Assembly: GCF_002368295.1 (NCBI RefSeq)
Contig: NZ_AP018248.1
Location: 6,251,979-6,315,978, forward strand
DNA length: 64,000 bases
Direction of reading: 5' to 3'
From: Tolypothrix tenuis PCC 7101
GTDB lineage: Bacteria; Cyanobacteriota; Cyanobacteriia; Cyanobacteriales; Nostocaceae
Made by a program: the position numbers and the translations under genes. This document shows positions 54,846 to 63,858 of the stretch, in pieces; positions within the stretch are counted from its first letter, which is position 1, and every line of letters starts with the position of its first letter. Under the pieces are notes generated by a model. The model did no database searches. It saw only the letters and a list, made by a program, of their open reading frames with translations, and was not told the origin of the DNA.

Positions 54846-55253
54846 ATGGCAAAAGTTAATGTGTCGCTGACAGTGCAAGTAGTTGGAGGGCCGACAATTA
54901 ATGTGGCTAAAGAATTAGCTGTAGAAGCCTATGACAAAATTGATATTTCGATTGAATCAGGAAAAGACATATCTGTAGAAGTTCAACCGTCGGAAGGAAA
55001 ACGGATCAGTTTCTTGCTGATTAAATCAAGTATATACAGCGACGCTAACAAAAACACTAAACTATCATATGGTATCGATGATGCAGGCAAGATAGACTTA
55101 GACCAACCTCATTTTTATTTAGGTTCAGGAGTAGTTTCTCTATTAGGTAGTGACCCAAAAATTCTTAAGTTTAACTTTAAGAATGGATCTGAGAATAAAC
55201 CCGAAAACAAAGCTGAACTAGAAATTCTAGTTGGGCGTGATGCTACGCCGTAA
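54846..55253 (+). CDS. Hypothetical protein in the CIS cluster
   Basis: A 135-aa, probably beta-rich soluble protein: VSLTVQVVGGPTINVAKEL, DISIESGKDISVEVQPSEG, then FYLGSGVVSLLGSDP and AELEILVGRDATP. It starts after a good Shine-Dalgarno sequence (AGAAGG, ~7 nt). No family is recognised. Its place among CIS genes, on the opposite strand and convergent with the YbjN-domain gene, hints at a tail-associated or accessory role without proof. Confidence 0.75.
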   Translation: MAKVNVSLTVQVVGGPTINVAKELAVEAYDKIDISIESGKDISVEVQPSEGKRISFLLIKSSIYSDANKNTKLSYGIDDAGKIDLDQPHFYLGSGVVSLLGSDPKILKFNFKNGSENKPENKAELEILVGRDATP

Positions 55254-55285
55254 CCGACTACCTAGCGATCGCCTTTTTCACTCTC

Positions 55286-56473
55286 TCAATTAGTATTACT
55301 TTCCACAAGAGCGATCGCATCAGTTGGCGACAGTTTTCCTTCAATCACAGCTAGAATACCTGGTAAATATTGGTCTAGGGTGATAACGTTTGCATATACC
55401 AGCCGTTCGATTAGGCTTGAGGTGATGCGATCGCCTGTAACGTCAATGCTGGTTTTGCAACGGATTTCGCCAGTGTCAAAGTTAAATTCAAAGTTACCGA
55501 TCGCCATACCATAATTAGCACGAGCAATAAATTCGGCGATCGTACTTCGATTCAGGGAAGGTACTTCTAACGGACAGATGGAATAGAACAAAAATTGCTG
55601 TTGGTCTTCGTTAGCTAGAGCATAACAGTTCCATTGTCCGTTTTTTCCTTGGCAAGCAACACGTAAGGTAAGTTCTCCTTGAAGTTTGGTAAATTCCCAA
55701 TCTTCTTGGGAGAAAAAATCGAGCATTGCTTGATAAATTTTTCCCTTGGAGTTGGCTTTGGTTTTACTAAACGCTTGATTTGGCTCAACCCAACTTTCTA
55801 AAGCGTTTGTGACTTCTGAGAAAAAATCTGAAATTGCGGTTTCTGTTTGTTTGAGAAATTCAGTTTCATCCCAATTTTTTAAATCATGAGAAATTTCTTC
55901 TAAGACTTTTGAGATAGCTTGTTCAGCCATTAATAAATTAGCTTCATTGCGGTCTTTGAGAAACTGTTCCATTGCTTGAGGGAACTGACCGTTGGCGATC
56001 GCATCTGGTGTTAAATTTGCCGGATTTAGGTAAGCCCAGAAGGTGCGATAACCAATTTCGCCGGATTCTAGATTTTGTGAAACCTTTAGTGCAAACCAGC
56101 TTTCGGTAGAGAGTAATGGATGAGGAGATGAACAAGCAATGAGGTAGGCGATCGCACTTTCTTTATCGGTTGCGTGTTCTGCTAATTGAGGTAAAAGTTG
56201 AGGTTGTAAAGTAGCTTCGATTTCAATATCAGGGTCATTATCAAAACTGGCAACATTGAAAGCACCCCGTAACTCAGATTTGAGATTGAATAATGATTCA
56301 GTTTCAATCTGTTGATAAAGTTGTGAGTCTACCCAAAATGTGAGACGGCATTCAAAAAGCGTATTATCTTGCTCAATTAGATTGATATCCACAACCTGTA
56401 GCGGTAGGGAGGATACTGAAGGATTGAATAATACAAGTTCTGTAGTTTGGGATCTCTTAGTAGAGTCACTCAT
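55286..56473 (-). CDS. YbjN-domain protein
   Basis: A 395-aa protein. The C-terminal third (~260-390) matches the YbjN domain: GELTLRVACQGKNGQWNCYA, FYSICPLEVPSLNR, ARANYGMAIGNFEFNFDTGE and LVYANVITLDQYLPGILAVI. YbjN resembles type III secretion chaperones in fold. The N-terminal two thirds (LVLFNPSVSSLPLQVVDINL…) are of unknown fold with an acidic helical stretch (~170-240). Location beside CIS cargo genes makes a chaperone-like role attractive, but this is inference. Confidence 0.82.
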   Translation of the reverse strand: MSDSTKRSQTTELVLFNPSVSSLPLQVVDINLIEQDNTLFECRLTFWVDSQLYQQIETESLFNLKSELRGAFNVASFDNDPDIEIEATLQPQLLPQLAEHATDKESAIAYLIACSSPHPLLSTESWFALKVSQNLESGEIGYRTFWAYLNPANLTPDAIANGQFPQAMEQFLKDRNEANLLMAEQAISKVLEEISHDLKNWDETEFLKQTETAISDFFSEVTNALESWVEPNQAFSKTKANSKGKIYQAMLDFFSQEDWEFTKLQGELTLRVACQGKNGQWNCYALANEDQQQFLFYSICPLEVPSLNRSTIAEFIARANYGMAIGNFEFNFDTGEIRCKTSIDVTGDRITSSLIERLVYANVITLDQYLPGILAVIEGKLSPTDAIALVESNTN

Positions 56474-56597
56474 TAAATACTTCTATATTTTCTTTAAAGT
56501 TTGTATGCAATGCCAAAGCACTTCTTTCAAAGTTGTAACTTCATTTCAATGTAAACTTGATAGAATTTTTTTTACATGGTTATGATAGACACAATTT

Positions 56598-57341
56598 TTA
56601 ATCTAAATCATGACCTCTAAATAATTTAGGGACATATTGTTGATGTTCTATCCAATAAGCTTCTGGTGTCCTAAATAGAGGTTTCTTATGTCCTTCATAT
56701 TCTCCATAGATTCTCGATCTACTTTCCACAATACCTCTTGTTACTAATAACATTTCTAAATAAGACTCAAAATCAGTAATTCGAGATTCCTCCCATTCTA
56801 TATAGTAATCTGACAATAACAAAACTTTAGGATTATCGTTATCATTCTCTAAAATAAAGGACATACAAGAATAATCACTAAATACATCAAACGGTTTCAA
56901 TCGTTTAGTAAAATCACTATGTTGATAGCTTACATTGGCAAATTCAATTGTTTCATCCGGTTGAGGAATAATTATTTCTTGCCAATTTCGCTCAATTAAA
57001 CAATTTTCTAGAGGTAATATATCGATCTTGGCAAAAGGAATGGCATCTGTTTCATCTTCTGGCCATTTAATATAATAATCATCGTATCGATCTCTAATTT
57101 TTTCAAATGCCTGCTCGTCGTTAGCCAAATCTGGCTTAACTCGCCAATTTAGTGTCAACCCATTCATCTGTCGATAAAAATTAATAATTGACTTATCTAA
57201 TTTTTTTTCAATAGCCACCTCTATATCTGCCAATTTTTGCTTAGATATAGGCGAGTTAACCTTAAATTCCGTCACCTCTAAAAACTGATTAGATTCAACT
57301 TCTCTAACAAGAGTTTCAAATTTTTCAACATAGTTTTTCAT
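56598..57341 (-). CDS. SMI1/KNR4 (SUKH) family protein, candidate immunity protein
   Basis: A 247-aa acidic protein with the SMI1/KNR4 pattern: SKQKLADIEVAIEKKLDKSI, NFYRQMNGLTLNWRVKPD, then FAKIDILPLENCLI, KPFDVFSDYSCMSFIL and ESYLEMLLVTRG. The start at 57341 has a strong GAGGAG 7 nt upstream; the longer frame (57356) is not needed. SUKH proteins are the commonest immunity proteins of polymorphic nuclease toxins. It is the next gene downstream of the nuclease-tipped DUF4157 protein (57 bp), exactly where a cognate immunity gene is expected. Confidence 0.82.
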   Translation of the reverse strand: MKNYVEKFETLVREVESNQFLEVTEFKVNSPISKQKLADIEVAIEKKLDKSIINFYRQMNGLTLNWRVKPDLANDEQAFEKIRDRYDDYYIKWPEDETDAIPFAKIDILPLENCLIERNWQEIIIPQPDETIEFANVSYQHSDFTKRLKPFDVFSDYSCMSFILENDNDNPKVLLLSDYYIEWEESRITDFESYLEMLLVTRGIVESRSRIYGEYEGHKKPLFRTPEAYWIEHQQYVPKLFRGHDLD

Positions 57342-57398
57342 GATTCTACTCCTCAAGTTTTTGTGAAATCAGTTAATTTCTAATTAGTTGAGCGCAAA

Positions 57399-60300
57399 TT
57401 AAATATCAGGTACTTCATTGGGCAGTTCGCTGGTAATGGTTACAGCGGGTTTATTTTGTTTAGTTACCCATTCCGAACCATCATGTTTTAAGATTCCCCA
57501 ATTAGCTGTCAAGCTAGTTGCTAAATATTTCGCTTCGTAGTCCATGATTTCTAGTTTTTCTTTCATATTAGTTAGTTCTTCTTGATGTTTACTTGTCGGT
57601 CGTTTTAATTGAGCGATATGATTTTTCAGTTCTTTATATGCACTGTTTAGTTCTGTATGTGTACTACGCCTAGGATGCTTTCCATAATTAACTGTTACCT
57701 TATATCTGACTACTTCACCCTGGTTGATAACGGCATCTTTAATATCTTTTTCTACATCAGAATGATGCGTTCCATTAGCTGAACGGGTAATTGGTGTCAT
57801 ATTATACATTCTTCCAGGTCCGCCAAGGTTATCATTCAGCAAATGTCCTTGAATATAAATTCCTTTTCTTCGATTAGCTTTTTGCCAAATGGAGGCTTCA
57901 TCAGACGGGCCGCTACCTGCTTGATGATTCTGCGATAAAATTTGAGCATTCATACTAGTAGCACCTCCTTCTGATGTCAGTGAGCCATATGTCACCACAG
58001 TGGGAGGGTTTTTAGCCATCAAATTCGCTAGTATCTTTGTGGGTTTTACCAAGGCATTAAGTTTTTTGCCAATATATTCCGCTTTTTTCTTCCGTGCATC
58101 ATCATCGAATGTACGTTCATTTTGTTTTTGACTAATGTCTTGGGCAATTGCTAAGGCTTGTGCATGAGCAGTCTTAAATTCTTCTGATTTTCCCCTTGTA
58201 CTAATGTTTGTAATAAATGTTTCATAATCTTCTTTATCGCTTGCAATAGTTAATCGAGCTTGTTCATCTTGACCTACGAAATATAGCGAATGAGGTTCTC
58301 CATCACTAGTGGTAAATTCTTCTCGTGCTTTCCACCAATCCATTAATGCTGCTATTCCTGCCTTGATTGCTCCAATTAACGCCTCAATGCCTGCCTTAAT
58401 CTTGTCGATTAGCCAGAGAATTGCTGCGTCCACTTTTTCCCTAAGCTTATCGACAACATCGCGTAATGCTTGACCAACACCTCCTAAGCCCACTTGATCG
58501 GCTAAAAAGCCAATCACTATAGGCATAGCACGGTGCATAATCTCCTCAAGTTTGACTCCCACAGGTTCTAAATTGCCAGCAGCGATATCAATAATATGAT
58601 CGAAGGTTTCGTTTACCATGTCGAGTATGCGCCGCGCCCAACGAACGGCAGTCTTAATCGCCTTGTAGATGCGACGAACGACATCGAGAACTTCAGAAAG
58701 TCCACCGGAAGCCGCCGCCGCCGCCGCTAAAATCGCCAATTCTTCGGTAACCTTGCCTGCAACCCACTCGGCAATGCCCGTCAAAATACTGGCACCAAAC
58801 TCTTTAGCTTGATTGAAGATGCCTTGGGCGTTTTCCGCAGGAGATTTAGAGGTGTCGATCGCGTGAGTAATCCACTCTACAACTCTGGTAACTTTTCCAA
58901 ACAAAAGTCTGACTTTCGCTACTTTTTCTGGCGGTAAGCGTTTGGCAAGTAATTCCCAAATGCGATCCATCGATAGTCCCAGTACGTCTAATACAAAGTA
59001 AAAGATGGCTTTGGGGTCACTCCAGCTAACAGGCGGGCTAATATTTTTCTCGGCTAGTTCGCCAAACAACCAGCCTTGAAGACCGAATGTGATGTGTTCT
59101 CTAATCTTTTGCCAGAGTCGCCGGAAACCATGACCGATCGCTCTGACTGCATTCTTGATAAATTCGATTGGCTTCTTGCTGACTGTATCCCAGGCATTTA
59201 TGGCTTTTTGGGCAATGCTCACCACTAACTCCGGTGGCACGTTAAACACCCGCAGAATTAAATGGAAGGTGGCTTTGACTGCGCCCATCAAATCGTGATT
59301 GACGAATACGAGATTAATAATCTTCAATACGTCAGCTTTCGTCTTTTGCCAAGCCTCTTGGTCTTTTGCTAGTTCTTGGAATATCTCTATTTGGCGCAGA
59401 ATGATCGGGCCAATGAAATCAATAATGGGGTCGCGGATACATTGGGGTATCCAATTCCACACTGTTTTACCTAAAAATGCAGGCAATAACCAGATATTTA
59501 AGACAACCTTACCGACCTCTGCAAAGAAGTTGAGCATTTTTTGCAGGAAGGTCTGTAGGGTGTTCAGGGTTTGTTCTAACCAGTTAGTCAGGTTGCCGAG
59601 GGTTTGTCTAGCCCAATCTGCCAGTGCAACTACTTTATCAGCAATCCATTGCACGACAGTCATCGCCACTCGCAACAGCGAACCGCCGATCGCACTGACG
59701 GCATTCATCATACCTGTGGCTAAACTACCTAGTGCGGAGTTGACAGCATTTGCCATGCGCGTAACTGCGGCACTAAAACGATTTGCTCCTGCTATCAGCA
59801 TGGGAATCAGGGATTTCTCCAGGTAGGTGCGTGCCTGGACGATCGCATTTCCCTTGCCCCAATTGGCAGAAATCCAGCGCAATCCTTTTACAGCCCCGAC
59901 AACGGCAGTACCAATTGCCAACACTGGGCCTGCTGGGGAAAGGGCCAGGGCAACCCCACCGACAGCCAAACCAATGGAGATCAGTTGTTGTTTAAACGGC
60001 TCTAATTTGGCTTTAATGGCTGTCCATGCCGCATCAATTTTCTTCTGTACCCATTGCAGTAGCCCGTTTTGTCCTTCAGCCCCGTCACCAATACCCAGTT
60101 TATTCTTCAGCCAAGTCCACATGCGATCAGCAACTGAGCGGATTGTGGCTGTTTTATCCCAGATCCACTTGCCAACTGCTTGCAACTTCTGTCCCAACCA
60201 TTGAATTTTTTCCCATTGGGCGGAGGCAAACTGCTGAATCCATCCCCAAATCGGCGCACCGATTTTGTCCCAAACTCCGTTAAGAAAATCTTTGATTTTG

Positions 60301-61808
60301 GCGACGACGGGCTGTAATTTTTCGACAATGGGTGTAATCAGCCGCATTGCCGCTTGCTCAATTTTTTCGGCGGCTTCCCGGATGGGCGTACAATCATTAG
60401 CTGCTATTTGACTGGCCGCAGCTTGAATTGATGCTAATATCGGTGCAAATTGGGCTGTGAGTTGGCTATCAATTCCTGCGATCGCTCGTACAGGACTCAT
60501 TAAATTGTTGAAAACGCCTTCGATAGCAGAACCGACCAATTCTTTGATCCATTCAAAGATACCATCTGGCCCTTTCCGGATAATTGGCTCTAGCCCTGGG
60601 GCAAATTCCCGTACAATTCTCCAGCCGACATCGTCGGCAAAATCTATCAAATCATCCCACCACGAACCTTGAATCATCGGTTCGCTAGTCTGAGATGTGG
60701 CGTTCTGGCTGCGCTGCACCGATGCTCCTTGTTGCAGCGTGTGAGTTAATTCATGGGCGAGTAAGTGTTTCCCCGACGACGATTCTGGTTGATATTCACC
60801 CGCATTAAAGAAAATCTGATTTTTGTGGGTAAAAGCGCGCGCGCCTAAATCTTGGTTCAAGGTGGCGGCTTCTGATCCGGTATGAATCTGGACTCCGCTA
60901 AAATCGGCATTAAATGCCCCTTCCATCTCAGTGCGGGTTTTGGTATCTAGGGGTGAACCGCTACCTTGGGACTGGAGGCGACTTTCTAAATTTTTGGGTG
61001 CGGGGGTTGGGCTACCCTCTGCCGCCTGCCGCATCAGCAATTGTACGCCTTGATTTTGTTTGCGGTTTACCTGTTGAGAGTAATGATTTCCCAGGTTTTT
61101 AGCTGTTAAGTCAGATGCCATTGACCGGGGCATTGCTACCACCCGATCAGCCATTGCATCAGCTTCCCGTTCATAGGTATCTCCTGGCTGACCAATGGTT
61201 AAACTAAATTGCACCCAAGGCTGCTGGCTATTTTTATCGTCCCCATCATCTGCATCATCGGCGTTGCCAAACACAGGCATCTTTTGTATCTGTGGAGTTT
61301 CTGCGATCGCCTCTTCTTGTGGTTCCTGTTCTTTGGTTTCAGTAGCTAGTTGCGTTTTTGGGGTAATAGCAGTGACGCTGGACAAGCGTTTTGCTTGCAC
61401 TCCTCTTTCACTTTCAAACGCAGGCATTCGCTGAACCTTGGGCGTTTCAGCTTCACTTTCAAACGCAGGCATTCGCTGAATGTTTGGCGTTTCAGCTTCA
61501 CTTTCAAATGCAGGCATTCGTTGAATGTTTGGCGTTTCGGCAGCTTGTGTCCCTACTTGAGATTTTTCCTCTGTTTCGCAGGTGGCACATTTTCTTTGAA
61601 TTGTGGCAGTAGAAGAAGGTGAAAAGAAAGGCGATCGCTCACCGATGAATTTCGGTTGCACCCAGGATGCTGCACCAGGATCAAAGAAAGCTGTCTGTTG
61701 CGGTGCTGACTCCGAGAAAAAAGCTTGATCTCGTTCCTGCACTCCCCAGGACTGATCTGCCTTGGTGTGCTGTTGACTAGAGGTGCTTTTGTTCTCGGTG
61801 GTTTTCAT
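57399..61808 (-). CDS. DUF4157-led CIS cargo protein with C-terminal nuclease-like domain
   Basis: A 1469-aa candidate toxin. N-terminal ~1-190 is low-complexity with [IV]QR motifs and three 15-aa units (AETPNIQRMPAFESE). DUF4157 spans ~200-370: SLTIGQPGDTYEREADAMAD, then AFNADFSGVQIHTGSEAATL and HELTH (His352 to His356). The large middle (~385-1190) is Trp-rich amphipathic helices (WIQQFASAQWEKIQWLGQK) with a hydrophobic stretch at ~610-640. The C-terminus (~1220-1469) has GHLLNDNLGGPGRMYNMTPI (His1322, Asn1336), like DNA/RNA non-specific endonucleases. The ATG at 61808 follows the tape-measure stop by 4 bp; a TTG at 61829 is rejected. Immunity gene downstream. Confidence 0.85.
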   Translation of the reverse strand: MKTTENKSTSSQQHTKADQSWGVQERDQAFFSESAPQQTAFFDPGAASWVQPKFIGERSPFFSPSSTATIQRKCATCETEEKSQVGTQAAETPNIQRMPAFESEAETPNIQRMPAFESEAETPKVQRMPAFESERGVQAKRLSSVTAITPKTQLATETKEQEPQEEAIAETPQIQKMPVFGNADDADDGDDKNSQQPWVQFSLTIGQPGDTYEREADAMADRVVAMPRSMASDLTAKNLGNHYSQQVNRKQNQGVQLLMRQAAEGSPTPAPKNLESRLQSQGSGSPLDTKTRTEMEGAFNADFSGVQIHTGSEAATLNQDLGARAFTHKNQIFFNAGEYQPESSSGKHLLAHELTHTLQQGASVQRSQNATSQTSEPMIQGSWWDDLIDFADDVGWRIVREFAPGLEPIIRKGPDGIFEWIKELVGSAIEGVFNNLMSPVRAIAGIDSQLTAQFAPILASIQAAASQIAANDCTPIREAAEKIEQAAMRLITPIVEKLQPVVAKIKDFLNGVWDKIGAPIWGWIQQFASAQWEKIQWLGQKLQAVGKWIWDKTATIRSVADRMWTWLKNKLGIGDGAEGQNGLLQWVQKKIDAAWTAIKAKLEPFKQQLISIGLAVGGVALALSPAGPVLAIGTAVVGAVKGLRWISANWGKGNAIVQARTYLEKSLIPMLIAGANRFSAAVTRMANAVNSALGSLATGMMNAVSAIGGSLLRVAMTVVQWIADKVVALADWARQTLGNLTNWLEQTLNTLQTFLQKMLNFFAEVGKVVLNIWLLPAFLGKTVWNWIPQCIRDPIIDFIGPIILRQIEIFQELAKDQEAWQKTKADVLKIINLVFVNHDLMGAVKATFHLILRVFNVPPELVVSIAQKAINAWDTVSKKPIEFIKNAVRAIGHGFRRLWQKIREHITFGLQGWLFGELAEKNISPPVSWSDPKAIFYFVLDVLGLSMDRIWELLAKRLPPEKVAKVRLLFGKVTRVVEWITHAIDTSKSPAENAQGIFNQAKEFGASILTGIAEWVAGKVTEELAILAAAAAASGGLSEVLDVVRRIYKAIKTAVRWARRILDMVNETFDHIIDIAAGNLEPVGVKLEEIMHRAMPIVIGFLADQVGLGGVGQALRDVVDKLREKVDAAILWLIDKIKAGIEALIGAIKAGIAALMDWWKAREEFTTSDGEPHSLYFVGQDEQARLTIASDKEDYETFITNISTRGKSEEFKTAHAQALAIAQDISQKQNERTFDDDARKKKAEYIGKKLNALVKPTKILANLMAKNPPTVVTYGSLTSEGGATSMNAQILSQNHQAGSGPSDEASIWQKANRRKGIYIQGHLLNDNLGGPGRMYNMTPITRSANGTHHSDVEKDIKDAVINQGEVVRYKVTVNYGKHPRRSTHTELNSAYKELKNHIAQLKRPTSKHQEELTNMKEKLEIMDYEAKYLATSLTANWGILKHDGSEWVTKQNKPAVTITSELPNEVPDI

Positions 61809-61812
61809 GGTC

Positions 61813-63858
61813 TTAATTCCATTCCACAATCAACAGTTCTTCCATCCAGGGCAATTTCACCATACTCAGTCCCCAAGGTAAGCGACTTAGCAAGATATCA
61901 ATTGACTGTTGCTCTACCTGAAGCTGCCAGTTACCATCACTACTGCGGGTAAGTTTGCCTGCGCGTTGTAAGAAGCCTTGCCGCAGTCCATCCGGGCTGG
62001 CACTTTTCAGTGCTTGCCAATAGTTGATTACGGTTTGCAAGAGGTTTTCTGCTTCCATGAGGGCAGCCTCGGGTAATTCGATTCCACGGTTTACAGGTTC
62101 ATTGAGCAACCAACCACAGAGTAATTTAGGCAGTACCAATTCATATTCAGGGGCATCGGTTTGCCGAGTTGCCAAGTAATGCAGTAGGTAAATCGCTGTT
62201 TGCTGCGCTGACTGATCCGCAAAAGCATCACCATCTAATAGCCCAACTGCATTGAAATAGTTACGTAAAAATGGATGTAACAGCACCAGTCCGGCTTGGT
62301 TAACAAACAACCCGGCTGTCTCCTCTGCTGGAGATAAGGTGTGGGCTGCTTGAAGGTTTTGCGATCGCGTATTAATATCAACCGATGTAGAAGTTAGCAC
62401 TTGGTTGAGTGCAGTCTGCCACAAAGATTTTTCGGTAATTGGCAATGCTGCAATAATATCACGTAGGTATTGGCTCAGAATCTGGCTAGGAATTTCCCGC
62501 AATTCTGGGGAATTTTGTAGAAGTTGGGCTAGCCAATTGCGACTCCAAGTATCAACTGGCAAAGGTCTTAATGGTATATTATCTAACTCAATTTCCCCTA
62601 ATAGCAATAGCCAAGCTTGCCTTTCTAATTCCTGGCAGGTGTCATCGCTGAGGCTTAAAGACTGCATCAATTCTCTTGCTTGCTCCAACAAAGTACGCCA
62701 AATTATCCAAGCTGGCTGTAACTTTAATATCAACTGATGCCGAAAGCCTTCTGGCAATTGAGCAATTAATCGCTGTCGCGCTGCTGGGTTATTTATCAGT
62801 AATTCCCGAAAATGTATCTGTAAAAAAGTTTCATTTTGGATGATAGCTTCCCAACGTGTCAGCAAGTCGCCAGAAGAATGTCCAGGGGGTAGATGCCCAA
62901 ATGCTAAGAAATACAGCAATATTTCCCCATCGGTAATCGGGCGATCACCTGTCTGATCTGCTGATGGATTTAAATTTTCTGATGTTAAATTTAATACTTG
63001 TGCAAGTGCATTTAGCCAAAGGGATCTCTCGCTAATGGGCAATGCTGCAATACTGCTGCGTAGTTTTTGTTGTGCGAGTGGATGCGATCGCCCAGTTTGC
63101 AACACTTGAGTTAGCCAGTTAAGACTCCAAGTATCAGCTGGCAAAGGTCTTGTCGATGGCTGCTGTGGGCTAATTTCGCTCAAAATTAATAGCCAAGCTT
63201 GCCTATCTAGGTAACGGGTAGTGCTGCTGCTAAGTTCTAGGGATTGTATCAGCTGCCGCGCTTGAGTAAGCAGGGTAGCCCAACTTGTCCAAGCGGGTTG
63301 GAGTTGCAATATCATCTGATGGCGGAAGGATTCTGGTAACTGCTCAACTAAACGCTGGCGCACTGCTGGGTTGGTTGCTAGCAATTCCTGCAAAGGTAAG
63401 CGCCAAGTAGTTGCAGTTTGCATCACCGCCAACCACCGAGAAAACCAAGCCTCCCAATCTCCAGATGTCACCCACCAGGGTAAGCGCCCAAACTGCAAAA
63501 AATACAGCAACACTTCCCAATCAGCACCAAGGCGATCGCGGGAAATAATTTCAGTATTGTTTGCGATTAATGGATTAGTGAGGCGATCGCGCAGGGTTTG
63601 TTCCAGCGCTGCTAACAGTTTGTTGCCAAATTCATCCGCCAAAAATTGCCGATCCACCGATCCAACTTCCACAACTAGCCGATCCAGTCGGATAATGCGA
63701 TCGCCTTCCACCAGTTGATCAAAAAGACGCTCCATTTTCGGTGCAATTTGCTGCTGAAGCAAGCGGCTAACATCTTCCTGTAAACTCGATACATCTGCTA
63801 AGTTCCCAGTATCGAGTTCTAGTAATGTTTTGGCGATGATGTGGCGTTGTTGGCTCAT
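61813..63858 (-). CDS. Contractile injection system tape-measure-type protein
   Basis: A 681-aa protein of the CIS tape-measure family. The N-terminus is SQQRHIIAKTLLELDTGNLA; the C-terminal signature is AGLVLLHPFLRNYF, ATRQTDAPEYELVLPKLLCG, LRQGFLQRAGKLT and LLSRLPWGLSMVKLPWMEE. The middle holds a duplicated module: about 135-235 and 330-430 both read LLYFL.FG.LP…NPA.RQRL..QLPE.FRHQ. The ATG at 63858 (MSQQRH) fits the family; a 19-aa upstream extension is not needed. Structural genes of the injection system should lie upstream, beyond the window edge. Confidence 0.87.
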   Translation of the reverse strand: MSQQRHIIAKTLLELDTGNLADVSSLQEDVSRLLQQQIAPKMERLFDQLVEGDRIIRLDRLVVEVGSVDRQFLADEFGNKLLAALEQTLRDRLTNPLIANNTEIISRDRLGADWEVLLYFLQFGRLPWWVTSGDWEAWFSRWLAVMQTATTWRLPLQELLATNPAVRQRLVEQLPESFRHQMILQLQPAWTSWATLLTQARQLIQSLELSSSTTRYLDRQAWLLILSEISPQQPSTRPLPADTWSLNWLTQVLQTGRSHPLAQQKLRSSIAALPISERSLWLNALAQVLNLTSENLNPSADQTGDRPITDGEILLYFLAFGHLPPGHSSGDLLTRWEAIIQNETFLQIHFRELLINNPAARQRLIAQLPEGFRHQLILKLQPAWIIWRTLLEQARELMQSLSLSDDTCQELERQAWLLLLGEIELDNIPLRPLPVDTWSRNWLAQLLQNSPELREIPSQILSQYLRDIIAALPITEKSLWQTALNQVLTSTSVDINTRSQNLQAAHTLSPAEETAGLFVNQAGLVLLHPFLRNYFNAVGLLDGDAFADQSAQQTAIYLLHYLATRQTDAPEYELVLPKLLCGWLLNEPVNRGIELPEAALMEAENLLQTVINYWQALKSASPDGLRQGFLQRAGKLTRSSDGNWQLQVEQQSIDILLSRLPWGLSMVKLPWMEELLIVEWN

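Noticed and set aside
59299..60672. Plus-strand frames within the large cargo gene
   Set aside because: They are antisense to a long, well-supported minus-strand coding sequence with recognisable domains at both ends.
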